Positions 41,509 through 50,834 of a stretch of DNA of 64,000 nt are shown here, one piece after another. The stretch spans positions 4,442,001 to 4,506,000 of the forward strand of contig NZ_CP050698.1 of NCBI RefSeq assembly GCF_005116655.2, given 5' to 3'. Numbering within the stretch: position 1 is the stretch's first letter; the number at the start of each line of letters is the position of its first letter. Source of the stretch: Desulfosediminicola flagellatus. Lineage in GTDB: Bacteria > Desulfobacterota > Desulfobulbia > Desulfobulbales > Desulfocapsaceae. The translations under genes were made by a program, and so were the position numbers. The notes beneath the pieces are model-generated. The model saw only the letters and a list, made by a program, of their open reading frames with translations, searched no databases and was not told the DNA's origin.

Positions 41509-43841
41509 TGAAAATCAGTACTAAAATCATCATATTTTGTCTTCCGGTTATTATCATTCCACTCCTACTACTGGGGGCAGTCAGTTACATTAAACTGCAA
41601 GAGGGTGTAAGAGATTCTATCCTCAGCGAAAGAGCCAACCTTCTCGCCCAGATGACTGATCAGGTTGAACGTACTATTCAGACCATTGAGTCCAACACGC
41701 AGTTATTTTCCGGCTCCAAGATCTTACATAAGTATTTGCTCATAGAAGATGATTGGGAAAGATATACACTGTTTCTTCCATCACTGACAGCAGTGTTCCA
41801 AAACTACCAGGTTGTTTATCCGGAATACTTTGAGATCAGAATTCTACTACCGGATGGTTACGAAGATTGTCGTGTAACAACTAACACGACTGTCAACATC
41901 TCTGATGATGAAGCTGAAAGCAGCTATTTTAAAGATATCGTTGCTCATAATGAAGACACCTATTCAACATTTTTTGAAAACAGTGATACAGGAGAGCCAG
42001 CGTTTTTATCGAGTAAACGAATACTCCTCATAGACGCAAGCTCTCATGAAAAGACGACTGCACCCAAGTTACGCGGTTATCTGGTCTTAACAGTAAATAC
42101 AGATTTTCTATCAAGGACCATCAAGAAACTCAGCCCTACTACACGAGGGCACGTTTTCTTTATTCTACCATCCGGATCAGTCGTTTCTAACGATGCTAAG
42201 ATTGCAAATCACTTCTACTCCTCTATAGACAATATTAAACGACTAAAAGATGAGGAACTCAACAGATTGCGTATCAAGGAAGAAGAGGATGGCAAGGTTT
42301 ACTACCAGTTCAGGCGTGTACACCGGGATCTTATTATTGTGAGTGTATTGCACTCTGGAGATATCATTTCTGAGAGCCTTTCGCTTGGAAAGATCATTCT
42401 TACTCTCACCTTACTGACAGGACTGGTTAGTTGCATTCTGCTCCTGGTGGTAATCAGGTACCTCGTTCTCAAGCCGATATCGATACTGAGCAATGCTGCG
42501 ACCTCTATCGGCAGCGAACATATTGTAGTTAAGGAACTGGACATCAAATCTAAAGATGAATTTGGTGAACTGGCCGGAAGTTTTACCTCGATGACAGAAC
42601 GGCTGGCAGCCTATCGCCTGGAGGTGCACCAACATCGCCAGGATCTTGAACATAAGGTTCAGGACAGGACCAGAGAACTCCAGATAGCAATGAATGAAGC
42701 TCAAGCGGCAAATACAGCGAAATCACAATTCATCGCTCAGATGAGCCACGAAATTCGCACCCCGATGAATGGAGTGCTGGGTATTGCATCATTATTACGA
42801 GACACCAGCCTGTCCACAAACCAGTTGGCCCTTCTTGATACGATAGAACAATCAGGAAATGCCCTGCTTACCATAATTAACGACATTCTTGATTTCTCTA
42901 AGATTGAAGCTGGAAAGCTCGAACTCGTCCATGAGCCGTTTCCATTGTCTGGATTAATACAAGATACCATCGATATGCTTTCAGGAAATGCTCGCAAAAA
43001 AAATCTCGCACTGACTCAATCAATCCCCCCGGAACTCCCTGAATATGTACTGGGTGATAGTGATCGCCTTCGTCAAATTCTCGTTAATTTACTGGGTAAC
43101 GCCATTAAATTTACTTCAATAGGAGGTGTGGCGTTACGAATTCGACTCGAAAAACAGTCGGCTGATTCAGTTGACCTGCGCTTTGACATTACAGATTCAG
43201 GGATAGGTATAGCCACAGAGAAACTTAACGATATTTTCTCACCTTTCGCACAGGCCGATTCAACCATGACCCGCCAGTTTGGAGGTACAGGCTTAGGTCT
43301 CACAATCACACAACAACTCGTAAAAATGATGGGCGGAGAAATCGGCGTTAAGAGCATATTGGGTAGTGGTTCAACGTTCTGGTTTACAGTGTCTTTGCCA
43401 ATAGCCGAAGCCCCTCAGGAAATCGAGCAGCGCAACCTTCCTGCACACCATACTCAGCAACTGTCCGGCCGGGTGCTGGTAGCTGAAGATAATGAAGTTA
43501 ACCAGATCGTTGTCGAAGGAATATTGCGAAAGCTTGGACTACAGGCAACTTTAGTTGAAAATGGCAGGCTTGCTGTTGAAAAACGTGAAACGGAAGCTTT
43601 TGACATCATCCTTATGGATTGTCAGATGCCCGTCATGGATGGCTATCTGGCAACTCGAAAAATACGGAAATATGAAGCCAATTCCGGTGCTGCACCTATC
43701 CCGATAATCGCGCTTACAGCCCATGCAATTCTAGGAGAAAAAGACCGCTGTCTTGCATCGGGTATGAACGACTATCTCAGTAAACCCTTCACCCAGGAGC
43801 AACTCGAAGAGCTGCTGCTTCGCTGGCTGGGTTCCATATGA
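41508..43841 (+). CDS. Hybrid sensor histidine kinase paired with the PotD-like protein
   Basis: A 777-residue membrane kinase. Helix 1 (residues 7-27) and helix 2 (about 294-316) enclose a periplasmic dCache-like domain of some 265 residues. Then come HAMP, a coiled coil, HisKA with MSHEIRTPMNG (H414), HATPase_c (GIGIATEKL, GGTGLGLT) and a receiver with VLVAEDNEVNQ and phospho-acceptor D704 (ILMDCQMPVMDG). This is the BarA/ArcB-like hybrid layout without an Hpt domain, so an external Hpt protein is needed for a full relay. Its gene overlaps the PotD-like gene by one base, which suggests they act together. Confidence 0.9.
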   Translation: MKISTKIIIFCLPVIIIPLLLLGAVSYIKLQEGVRDSILSERANLLAQMTDQVERTIQTIESNTQLFSGSKILHKYLLIEDDWERYTLFLPSLTAVFQNYQVVYPEYFEIRILLPDGYEDCRVTTNTTVNISDDEAESSYFKDIVAHNEDTYSTFFENSDTGEPAFLSSKRILLIDASSHEKTTAPKLRGYLVLTVNTDFLSRTIKKLSPTTRGHVFFILPSGSVVSNDAKIANHFYSSIDNIKRLKDEELNRLRIKEEEDGKVYYQFRRVHRDLIIVSVLHSGDIISESLSLGKIILTLTLLTGLVSCILLLVVIRYLVLKPISILSNAATSIGSEHIVVKELDIKSKDEFGELAGSFTSMTERLAAYRLEVHQHRQDLEHKVQDRTRELQIAMNEAQAANTAKSQFIAQMSHEIRTPMNGVLGIASLLRDTSLSTNQLALLDTIEQSGNALLTIINDILDFSKIEAGKLELVHEPFPLSGLIQDTIDMLSGNARKKNLALTQSIPPELPEYVLGDSDRLRQILVNLLGNAIKFTSIGGVALRIRLEKQSADSVDLRFDITDSGIGIATEKLNDIFSPFAQADSTMTRQFGGTGLGLTITQQLVKMMGGEIGVKSILGSGSTFWFTVSLPIAEAPQEIEQRNLPAHHTQQLSGRVLVAEDNEVNQIVVEGILRKLGLQATLVENGRLAVEKRETEAFDIILMDCQMPVMDGYLATRKIRKYEANSGAAPIPIIALTAHAILGEKDRCLASGMNDYLSKPFTQEQLEELLLRWLGSI

Positions 43842-44000
43842 CAAGCTCATTTCGATTGCAAAACCAGCTAATCTACTAATCCCTTCAATTATCCTGAGAC
43901 TGTTATATTTATGGACACAGGTGTATAACGTGTAGTAAAAATCCAGACACTCCACATTCAATCTATTACTGTATCCTTGAAATTCCTCTAATAACGACCT

Positions 44001-44474
44001 ATGACACCAGCAATAAACATCCTCAAGAAAAAGAAAGTTACGTATACAGTTCATTCCTATCAGCATGACAGTGACCACGCATCGTATGGCTTGGAAGCAG
44101 TAGAGAAACTAGCATTAAACCCTGATCAGGTGTTTAAAACTCTGGTTGCAAGTCTTGATGACGGCAGTCTTGCAGTCGCCATTATCCCTGTTGCACATAA
44201 ACTGAATATGAAACTGCTCGCCAAAGCGGCCGGGTCAAAAAAAGCGGCCATGGCAGATAAAGCGATTGTCGAAAAAACGACCGGATATGTACTCGGTGGA
44301 GTCAGTCCTCTTGGCCAGAAGAAACAACTTAAAACCTATATAGACGCTTCAGCCGCTGAATTATCCTCAATGTTTGTCAGCGGTGGCAAACGTGGATTAG
44401 AGATAGAACTGGCACCTCAGGATCTGGCAACCCTTACGCGCGCCACATTCGCAGAAATATGTCAACACGAGTAA
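44001..44474 (+). CDS. ybaK: Cys-tRNA(Pro)/Cys-tRNA(Cys) deacylase YbaK
   Basis: A 157-residue editing enzyme of the YbaK/EbsC family that hydrolyses Cys-tRNA(Pro) made in error by prolyl-tRNA synthetase. The conserved lysine lies in DQVFKTLVA, followed by PVAHKLNMKLLAKAAG, the YVLGGVSPLGQKK loop and ELAPQDLATLT near the C-terminus. Length is typical. It is monocistronic, with a family 1 repeat 43 bp downstream. Confidence 0.9.
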   Translation: MTPAINILKKKKVTYTVHSYQHDSDHASYGLEAVEKLALNPDQVFKTLVASLDDGSLAVAIIPVAHKLNMKLLAKAAGSKKAAMADKAIVEKTTGYVLGGVSPLGQKKQLKTYIDASAAELSSMFVSGGKRGLEIELAPQDLATLTRATFAEICQHE

Positions 44475-44516
44475 CCCCCAGCTAAAGCTCTCTTTTTTTT
44501 AAAAGGGTGCTTAACC

Positions 44517-44700
44517 AGGAGGCATTCTGACAATAACCTTTCGAAGTCTACGCTATCTGCCCAAGCTTTTAGGAATTTTCAAAGAATACTTCTCGCAGGT
44601 AAACGAAGGCTCCAGTATTCGGCATATGGCATATGGCTGTGCTTAATTTCACAACATTGCCTTGACCTGAAGAGAAATTTGCTCAATCCGACAAACTCCT
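44517..44700. repeat. Family 1 inverted-repeat element, copy C
   Basis: A 184 bp diverged copy: left end GGAGGCATTCTGACAATAA, shared internal block TTTCGAAGTCTACGCTATC, then AGGAATTTTCAAAGAATACT, and right end TCCGACAAACTCCT. It fills most of the gap between ybaK and the DUF554 gene. It is more degenerate than copies B and D. Confidence 0.55.
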
Positions 44701-44767
44701 AAGGCCAACTTTATCCTGATAGAGTATATCCTTTTCTGTAACCATTAATTTTAACAGGGAATATAAG

Positions 44768-45463
44768 GTGTTTGGGACAATAGTAAATTCACTGGCCATA
44801 ATTATCGGCAGCCTTGTCGGGCTGCTGCTCAGCAAAGGCATACCGGATAAATATAAAGAGATTATCCTCAGCGCCGTAGGCTTGTCGGTCATTCTCATTG
44901 GTGTAAAAAGTGCTCTGGTTTCAAACGAGTTGATGATCGTTATATTTTCGATGATTTTCGGAGCACTGTTGGGTGAGGCTCTGGCCATTGAAAGACGACT
45001 GGAAGCTTTCGGCAGGTTTCTGGAGCGAAAAATCGTCGGTGCATCCAGCGATTCAAGTTCATTCGGTCGCGGCTTTGTAACAGCCAGCCTTGTGTTCTGT
45101 GTTGGTTCCATGGCAATTGTCGGCTCCCTTGAAAGCGGGCTCACCGGCAACCATCAAACCTTACTGGCCAAATCTGTACTTGATGGATTTACCTCTATCG
45201 TATTCGCCTCCACTATGGGGCTCGGAGTAATGTTTTCAAGCCTTGCTGTTTTTCTATACCAGGGCATGATCACCATGACCGCAATATTCATGAAAAGCTT
45301 TCTGGTACCCGAGACCATTGCCCAGATGACCTCTGTCGGTGGTCTGCTAATCGTGGCCATTGGCCTTAACATGCTTAAGATTACAACGATACGTGTCGGC
45401 AATATGATTCCGGCTATTTTCCTTCCACTGCTTTATTTTGCTCTTTGTCAGTGGTTTATCTGA
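44768..45463 (+). CDS. DUF554 family membrane protein
   Basis: A 231-residue protein with six to seven hydrophobic helices. It matches the DUF554 (YdfK/YqgA-like) family: GTIVNSLAIIIGSLVGLLL at the start, GALLGEALAIERRLE, and GFVTASLVFCVGSMAIVGSL in the middle. The function of the family is not established; a transport role is assumed. The start codon is GTG with AGGGA upstream. It ends 19 bp before the AEC transporter gene, so the two probably share a transcript. Confidence 0.85.
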   Translation: MFGTIVNSLAIIIGSLVGLLLSKGIPDKYKEIILSAVGLSVILIGVKSALVSNELMIVIFSMIFGALLGEALAIERRLEAFGRFLERKIVGASSDSSSFGRGFVTASLVFCVGSMAIVGSLESGLTGNHQTLLAKSVLDGFTSIVFASTMGLGVMFSSLAVFLYQGMITMTAIFMKSFLVPETIAQMTSVGGLLIVAIGLNMLKITTIRVGNMIPAIFLPLLYFALCQWFI

Positions 45464-45482
45464 TACATGCCGGGGTTGTACT

Positions 45483-46412
45483 ATGTTGAGCCTTTTTTTT
45501 GTTTTACTGGGGAAAATTTTACCGCTGTATATCAGCATTTTATTAGGCTTCCTGTCTGTTCGATTCCTAAAAGTTGATAAAGGTGTTATCGCAGCGCTCC
45601 TGTTCTATATAATCGGGCCTGTGGTGGTTTTCAGTGCCACCTTATCTGTCGAGATAACGCCCGGCGTGCTTTTCCTGCCAATCTTCTTTTATCTGTTCAG
45701 CTCTGCAATCGCCTTTATCACCTTATATATCTGGGGTAAACAATGGCCTGATGCCACCGGCAATATCCTGGCGTTTGCGACCGGTACAGGCAATACCGGG
45801 TATTTTGGTATAGTCCTGGCACTCATTCTGTTTGAACCTCAGGTTGCTGATATTTTTATTTTTGCAATGCTTGCCTCGCTCTTTTATGAGACAACAACAG
45901 GCTATTATGTCACTGCAAAAGGGAGTTTTACAGGCGCCGAGAGTTTACAAAAAGTGCTGCGACTCCCTGCTCTTTATGCATTTATATTGGCGCTGGTTCT
46001 CAATGTGGCGGATGTGAAACTGCCTGAAGTATTACAGAGCTATACAGGTCAGTTTAAGGTAGTTTTTTCAATTCTCGGAATGATGCTGCTCGGGATGGGC
46101 TTTGACCAGTGGAAGAAAAGTAAAGGGATTGATTTGAAGTTTCTCTCTATATCCCTTATCGCAAAATTTATATTCTGGCCTTTAGCCATATTGTCACTCA
46201 TTCTTCTGGACAAATCAATTACCCAGTTACTGAATGATGATCTCTACAGAGTGATGTTTCTCTTTGCCATCGTCCCCCTTGCCGGGAATACGGTTACACT
46301 TGCGGTTCTTCTTAAGGCACAGCCCGAGAAAGCGGCATTTGCTGTACTTTTATCAACGGTAATTTCGATATTTTCTATTCCGCTGATGCTCTCACTCTAT
46401 GAGCTGATTTAA
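45483..46412 (+). CDS. AEC-family transporter
   Basis: A 309-residue membrane protein with about ten helices in two inverted halves. It is of the auxin efflux carrier (AEC) group that includes bacterial malate, malonate and other carboxylate carriers. Helpful segments are FATGTGNTGYFGIVLAL (glycine/asparagine-rich crossover) and VPLAGNTVTLAVLLKA in the second half. I start at ATG 45483, preceded by GGGG; a longer frame overlaps the upstream gene. The substrate is unknown. Confidence 0.82.
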   Translation: MLSLFFVLLGKILPLYISILLGFLSVRFLKVDKGVIAALLFYIIGPVVVFSATLSVEITPGVLFLPIFFYLFSSAIAFITLYIWGKQWPDATGNILAFATGTGNTGYFGIVLALILFEPQVADIFIFAMLASLFYETTTGYYVTAKGSFTGAESLQKVLRLPALYAFILALVLNVADVKLPEVLQSYTGQFKVVFSILGMMLLGMGFDQWKKSKGIDLKFLSISLIAKFIFWPLAILSLILLDKSITQLLNDDLYRVMFLFAIVPLAGNTVTLAVLLKAQPEKAAFAVLLSTVISIFSIPLMLSLYELI

Positions 46413-46430
46413 GGAGAGTAGAAAAAAGTG

Positions 46431-46571
46431 AGGCGTGAGGTGTTAGGAGTGAGGGGGAAAAACACTCACAATCTGGAATAATTCATCAAAGAGTTTGTAT
46501 TGAAAAGGCATTTAACTGGAGCCAATTTAAAGCGAGCAACTTGTGTAGTTTTCGCCTCATACCTCACGCCT
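46431..46571. repeat. Short inverted repeat flanking the transporter/rsgA gap
   Basis: AGGCGTGAGGTGTTAGG (46431-46447) is the near-complement of CCTCATACCTCACGCCT (46555-46571), 17 bases with three mismatches, enclosing 107 bp between the convergent genes. A related GCCTCACACCT word recurs near 49.52 kb. It may act as a bidirectional terminator structure or be a decayed repeat. Confidence 0.35.
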
Positions 46572-46576
46572 ATAGC

Positions 46577-47689
46577 CTATGATCTTTTCTTCTGTCTGAT
46601 TACCTGTGACACACCACTTTCAATTTTTTTGCCTTTTTTACGACGATCAGAATAGGACATTTCGCTTTGTTCTGATTCTGTTTTTAATTTCATATAATTA
46701 AAAAATCGTTCGTTTGTCAGCTCTCCATCCTCAATCGCCTGCTGAATTGCACATCCGGGCTCATTACTGTGGCCGCAATTGGCAAAGCGACAAGACAAAG
46801 CGAGATCATTGATGTCATCAAAGTTATCATCCATGACGTCACTCGCAGTAGCAATGATACCGACTTCCCGCATCCCCGGCGTGTCTATTAACAATGCGCC
46901 ATCGCTTAATGCAAAAAGCTGACGACGAACAGTTGTATGCCTGCCTTCGCCTGAGTTGCTTACCGATTGTGTTCGCATTGTATCTTCGCCGGTGAGGCGA
47001 TTAATGAGGGTACTTTTGCCAACTCCTGAAGAACCGACAAGACAGTAGGTATTTCCCGGCTCCATTATTTCGCTGATCTGGTCCAGGCCGGAACCGGTCA
47101 CATTGCTTAGCGCAATAATTTTGGTGGTAATCCCTTCATTGCGAATTTCGGCTATCAGTTCAGTTAGCTGGTCTTCAGAGATCAAATCGGTTTTGGTCAG
47201 AATCAGTACAGGTTCTACGTTTCCTTCATTAGCCATCACCAGATAGCGCTCAAGTCTGCTTATATTGAAATCGTAATGACATGACTGAACGATAAAAACC
47301 AAATCGATATTAGCCGCGATCATTTGCAGCCTGTTGCTTTTACCTGCAGATTTGCGACGCAAAAAAGACTTTCGTGGAAGGATTGTATGGATGCTCGCGT
47401 ACGTGCTGGATTCCTGATAGTCCATGCAGACCCAGTCACCTACGCAGGGCATATCTGCTTTGGTTTTATTGATCTTCTTAATGAATTTGCGTGTTGCCTT
47501 GGCAGGAACTTCACCCTGCTCATTCTGGACACTATACTGGCCACGATCAACAATCATTACTCTGGCAACTTCCTGTCCGGGCTTACGCAATTCAGCAACT
47601 TTTTCAGTAAACCAGCTATCCATTCCGAGTTCTTTCAATTCCATAAAAACAACATCAATTTTGTAATCTGAAGGTTCGTTTATGCTCAA
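46577..47689 (-). CDS. rsgA: Ribosome small-subunit biogenesis GTPase RsgA
   Basis: A 370-residue circularly permuted GTPase that helps mature the 30S subunit. An N-terminal OB-fold precedes the G domain, in which the TKTD (G4) motif comes before the P-loop GSSGVGKST and DTPGM (G3), the permuted order typical of RsgA/YjeQ. The C-terminal zinc site has CRFANCGHSNEPGC, followed by a basic tail. The length is slightly above average because of the basic tail. It is convergent with the AEC gene. Confidence 0.92.
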   Translation of the reverse strand: MSINEPSDYKIDVVFMELKELGMDSWFTEKVAELRKPGQEVARVMIVDRGQYSVQNEQGEVPAKATRKFIKKINKTKADMPCVGDWVCMDYQESSTYASIHTILPRKSFLRRKSAGKSNRLQMIAANIDLVFIVQSCHYDFNISRLERYLVMANEGNVEPVLILTKTDLISEDQLTELIAEIRNEGITTKIIALSNVTGSGLDQISEIMEPGNTYCLVGSSGVGKSTLINRLTGEDTMRTQSVSNSGEGRHTTVRRQLFALSDGALLIDTPGMREVGIIATASDVMDDNFDDINDLALSCRFANCGHSNEPGCAIQQAIEDGELTNERFFNYMKLKTESEQSEMSYSDRRKKGKKIESGVSQVIRQKKRS

Positions 47690-47914
47690 CCGTTAAACCA
47701 GCTGAGATCTTTTCATTCTTCGACCAAACCCGACCGAAGTGTTCAGTATATATAAATTCTAGCGCCTGCGCTCAGGCTTTATCAATAGCTTTGTTAAAAA
47801 CAGGCTGCAAATATTCTGCGGCAATCTCGATTAGAATACAACTGATATCGCAAAATAGTAGTTTCCCTCACTCCTACATCTGCAAGCACCCTATCTGATC
47901 AACGCTCAGGACGG

Positions 47915-49216
47915 TTATCGTTTTTCTCTGAGCTGTTTCCGTAGGAGATCAATATGTAATCGCAAGCTGTAAAGCTCCTGGTCATAGGAGAGGGGCACTT
48001 CAACCTTGCGTACCTCGTTCTCCATTCTATCCAATTCATCCAGGCTGACCTGCCGACTTTCATCGTCTTTGGCGGCTGCTTCCAGCCCATGCAACTCCTC
48101 ATACCAACGATAGATACGTGATCGTACCCGCCAGGTATAAACAGGAGGAAGCACTTTAGCCAATGGGATAATCAGTGCCAAAAGAGGAAGCAACATGACC
48201 TTTAAGCGGTCCACCAGCGTTGCTGCCCAGAACGGCAGGTATTTTTGTAAAAACGGAGGACCGTTTTCATAATACCGTTCCGCCTCACTACTTAATGGAT
48301 AGTCGAGATTTGCCGGATTAGGAAACACTCCATAACCTGTGAGCAATGAGCCTGTGGTATGGACAGTATCTGCTACCTGCATTAATTGGTCAATCAATGC
48401 GGGATGCAGACTTTCATGAATAACCAGCGTTGCCGACGGCGCTATCAGGTGTATGTCACTTTCCGGCACATTTCTTACCATATCAACGACACCTTCCGGA
48501 ATGATCACATGGGTAAGATATGGATGCAATCTGCTATAGGCTTCGGCTCTCTTTATGTTCATCAGTTTAAAATCAGGAACAGCAACCAGTTCGGCAATAA
48601 TTGACGTTTCTGCCTGCGTAACGATGAAAAGAGCATCAATAGTACCGGATTTTAACGCTTCCTCCCCATCAGTTGCAGAAAGTGGAAGTAGGGTGACAGA
48701 ACCTTCATCCAGATTACTATCCGCAAGAAGTTGCTTTGCTATAGTTCTTGTCCCGCTTCCTTCAGGCCCCACTGCCAGCGTCATTCCAGCCAGATCAGCT
48801 ATCCGCTCAGGCGCATCGGTATTACGGGTGAAAATCCATAGAGGCTCCAGATACAGGCTGGCTAGTCCCAACACCTCCTGATTCTGATGGGCATTCCCCA
48901 CACCACCCTGCACAAATGCGGCATCAACTTTTTTCTCGCGTAAAAGCTCAAGGTTCTCGACTGATCCGGAAGTAGGCACGACCTCAAGATCAATCCCCTT
49001 CCTGGCAAGCATACGTTTATATGTAAGCCCAAATTTATGGTAGGCACCAGACTCACTGGCCGTTGCGATTTTCAGGGTATACGGTGGAGCCGGTTCGACG
49101 AACTGATATGCCACAAACAGCACAATAGCAGCCAGCACAATACCAGCGCCATAAACCTGGAAATAATTTTTCAAACTTTGTGCAGTACCGGGGCTGATTT
49201 TGGGGCTCATTTTCAT
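47915..49216 (-). CDS. Membrane-anchored TAXI-family solute-binding protein
   Basis: A 433-residue protein with an N-terminal helix (residues 22-40), a TAXI/TRAP-type periplasmic binding domain (YTLKIATASESGAYHKFG, AAFVQGGVGNA, LAVGPEGSGTRTIAKQLL), a second helix near residues 340-362 and a charged, coiled-coil-like cytoplasmic C-terminus of about 65 residues. No TRAP membrane permease is adjacent. The two-helix layout with a cytoplasmic tail suggests a sensor or anchor rather than a simple transport receptor; this is inference. Confidence 0.8.
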   Translation of the reverse strand: MKMSPKISPGTAQSLKNYFQVYGAGIVLAAIVLFVAYQFVEPAPPYTLKIATASESGAYHKFGLTYKRMLARKGIDLEVVPTSGSVENLELLREKKVDAAFVQGGVGNAHQNQEVLGLASLYLEPLWIFTRNTDAPERIADLAGMTLAVGPEGSGTRTIAKQLLADSNLDEGSVTLLPLSATDGEEALKSGTIDALFIVTQAETSIIAELVAVPDFKLMNIKRAEAYSRLHPYLTHVIIPEGVVDMVRNVPESDIHLIAPSATLVIHESLHPALIDQLMQVADTVHTTGSLLTGYGVFPNPANLDYPLSSEAERYYENGPPFLQKYLPFWAATLVDRLKVMLLPLLALIIPLAKVLPPVYTWRVRSRIYRWYEELHGLEAAAKDDESRQVSLDELDRMENEVRKVEVPLSYDQELYSLRLHIDLLRKQLREKR

Positions 49217-49730
49217 GCTTGCTCAAAATAGAAGGAATCTGTAATTCAGCTAAATAAAAATACAATCAAATAGATACAGTTATATACACAACCGATACAC
49301 CTTACAACAATCTTCCTACCCATTTCGTATGAATGTATATACGAAGAAAAAAACTCAACCCAAAAGAATAGCGGCTCACAAAAGGCGTTATCTCAGCCTG
49401 CGTATATTTGAACCGATATTTCTTGCAAACTTTCTATTCGATTTCTTTAAATGGCAGCAGGAAGTTTAGTTATAATATCAAGCTATTACATATGTCATTT
49501 CATGAATAGCTTTACGCCTCACACCTATCCTCTCTCGCCTCACCTTTTTTCCTAATGATTAGACGGGTAATCAGAAATAGTTATATACTCTACACATATC
49601 AGGTGAGAACAGTATACTACAAGCTGTACAGCAGTAATCGCCATATTGCCTACGGAGCACACACTTTTAGCATACTGACAAAATACATATTACGTTTACT
49701 TCTTTCTCATCAACTCCCAGGACGTTAACT
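49217..49730. other. Spacer with one inverted repeat, no gene
   Basis: This 514 bp AT-rich spacer between divergent genes holds TTCGTAT-N8-ATACGAA (49324-49345) as a possible operator and a degenerate GCCTCACACCT-type repeat near 49517-49541. No gene or RNA is recognised. Confidence 0.4.
49324..49345. promoter_or_regulatory. Inverted repeat, possible operator upstream of the TAXI gene
   Basis: TTCGTAT and ATACGAA are perfect 7-base complements separated by eight bases, about 110 bp upstream of the TAXI start. No regulator can be assigned. Confidence 0.3.
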
Positions 49731-50180
49731 ATGAAAATCATTGGCTTACTCCTAACTATAGCTCTAATTGCTCTATCATTCATGATCATGCAAAACCTGA
49801 AAACTCCCAAAGAATTAGGCGTTACAAACGGTAAACTGGCACCTTTACCGAGCACGCCAAATGCTGTCTCCAGCCAGACTGAAGATAAAGAGCGCTATGT
49901 AGAACCATGGCCAATCACAACAAACACTACAATAACAAAGGCTAAGCTCCTCAAACTACTCTCAGCTATTGAGACTATTACGATACAGACAGAGACCGAG
50001 AACTATATTCATGCCATCAGTGTTTCAGGCAAGATGCGTTATCGTGACGATCTTGAGTTTTTCATAGACGAATCCGAAAATGTTGTCCATTTTCGTTCAG
50101 GCTCAAGAGTCGGTTACTCCGACATGGGGCTTAACAGAGAGCGATATAACACGCTGAGAAAGAAATATAATGAAATGTAA
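49731..50180 (+). CDS. DUF1499 family protein with N-terminal membrane anchor
   Basis: A 149-residue protein with an N-terminal hydrophobic segment (residues 3-20) and a DUF1499 domain: YIHAISVSGKMRYRDDLEFF and VVHFRSGSRVGYSDMGLNRE are strong matches to the family pattern. In most DUF1499 proteins the start of the domain reads PNCVSSQ; here it is PNAVSSQ, so the conserved cysteine is lost. Function is unknown; the family often occurs in plants and bacteria as a small membrane-associated protein. Confidence 0.75.
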   Translation: MKIIGLLLTIALIALSFMIMQNLKTPKELGVTNGKLAPLPSTPNAVSSQTEDKERYVEPWPITTNTTITKAKLLKLLSAIETITIQTETENYIHAISVSGKMRYRDDLEFFIDESENVVHFRSGSRVGYSDMGLNRERYNTLRKKYNEM

Positions 50181-50248
50181 CGGTTGGATAAATCGTTCTG
50201 CTCTTTCAAGCATCAGGAATCACCTGCAGAAAACTCCATGGGTCGCTT

Positions 50249-50640
50249 ATGAACAATGCTAATACGTCTCTTTGGTCTGTTATTATGATTGGTGTCACCG
50301 GCGCAGTCGGAGGACACACAGCTCCCACCTTCGCCACGTTTCCACAACTTGAGCGCTTAACACTACTTTACAACCGATCCTAATTGGTGGATTACGAAAA
50401 TTTCGAGGAATCCCCATTGAACAACTCGGTAAGGCAATTGCCAATAATACACTTACCGGAAAGTCCGGAGTAGAGATGCTGCTATGGGATGATTTTATGG
50501 CAATCAGAACTGACGACCTAAACCCTCTAAATCGTCGCGCATTTTACCACGTAGCGGCATATACGCTATCAAAATTCAGGTCAAAACCGGAATACATTAA
50601 AAACTCAAAGTTAAGCGGTGTTTCTCTCACTCGTCCTTAA
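50249..50640 (+). pseudogene. Internally deleted NAD(P)-binding epimerase (TIP30/HTATIP2-like)
   Basis: The first 40 codons from ATG 50249 encode a Rossmann start (VIMIGVTGAVGGHT, FPQLERLTLL). At about 50365-50380 the frame breaks and runs into TAA 50381-50383. From 50374 another frame resumes with the C-terminal end of the same protein type (GGLRKFRGIPIEQLGKAI, KSGVEMLLWDDFMAI) up to TAA 50638-50640. The central 120 or so residues of the atypical SDR family are missing. I read this as a relic produced by internal deletion plus frameshift. Confidence 0.75.
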
Positions 50641-50834
50641 TATCCTTGATCAAATCAGGAGTTAATTCTGGAATTAAACAATCAAGACAAACAAATAATA
50701 GTCTCAACTATCAATCCCCCCCCACCATGCACTCATTGCACGACTTGATTTAATTCTTATCGTAGTTGTGACATAATACGTTATAAAATTTCTGAGGCTA
50801 ATAATAAAAAGTCAAAACATTGGGAAGTGTCCGA

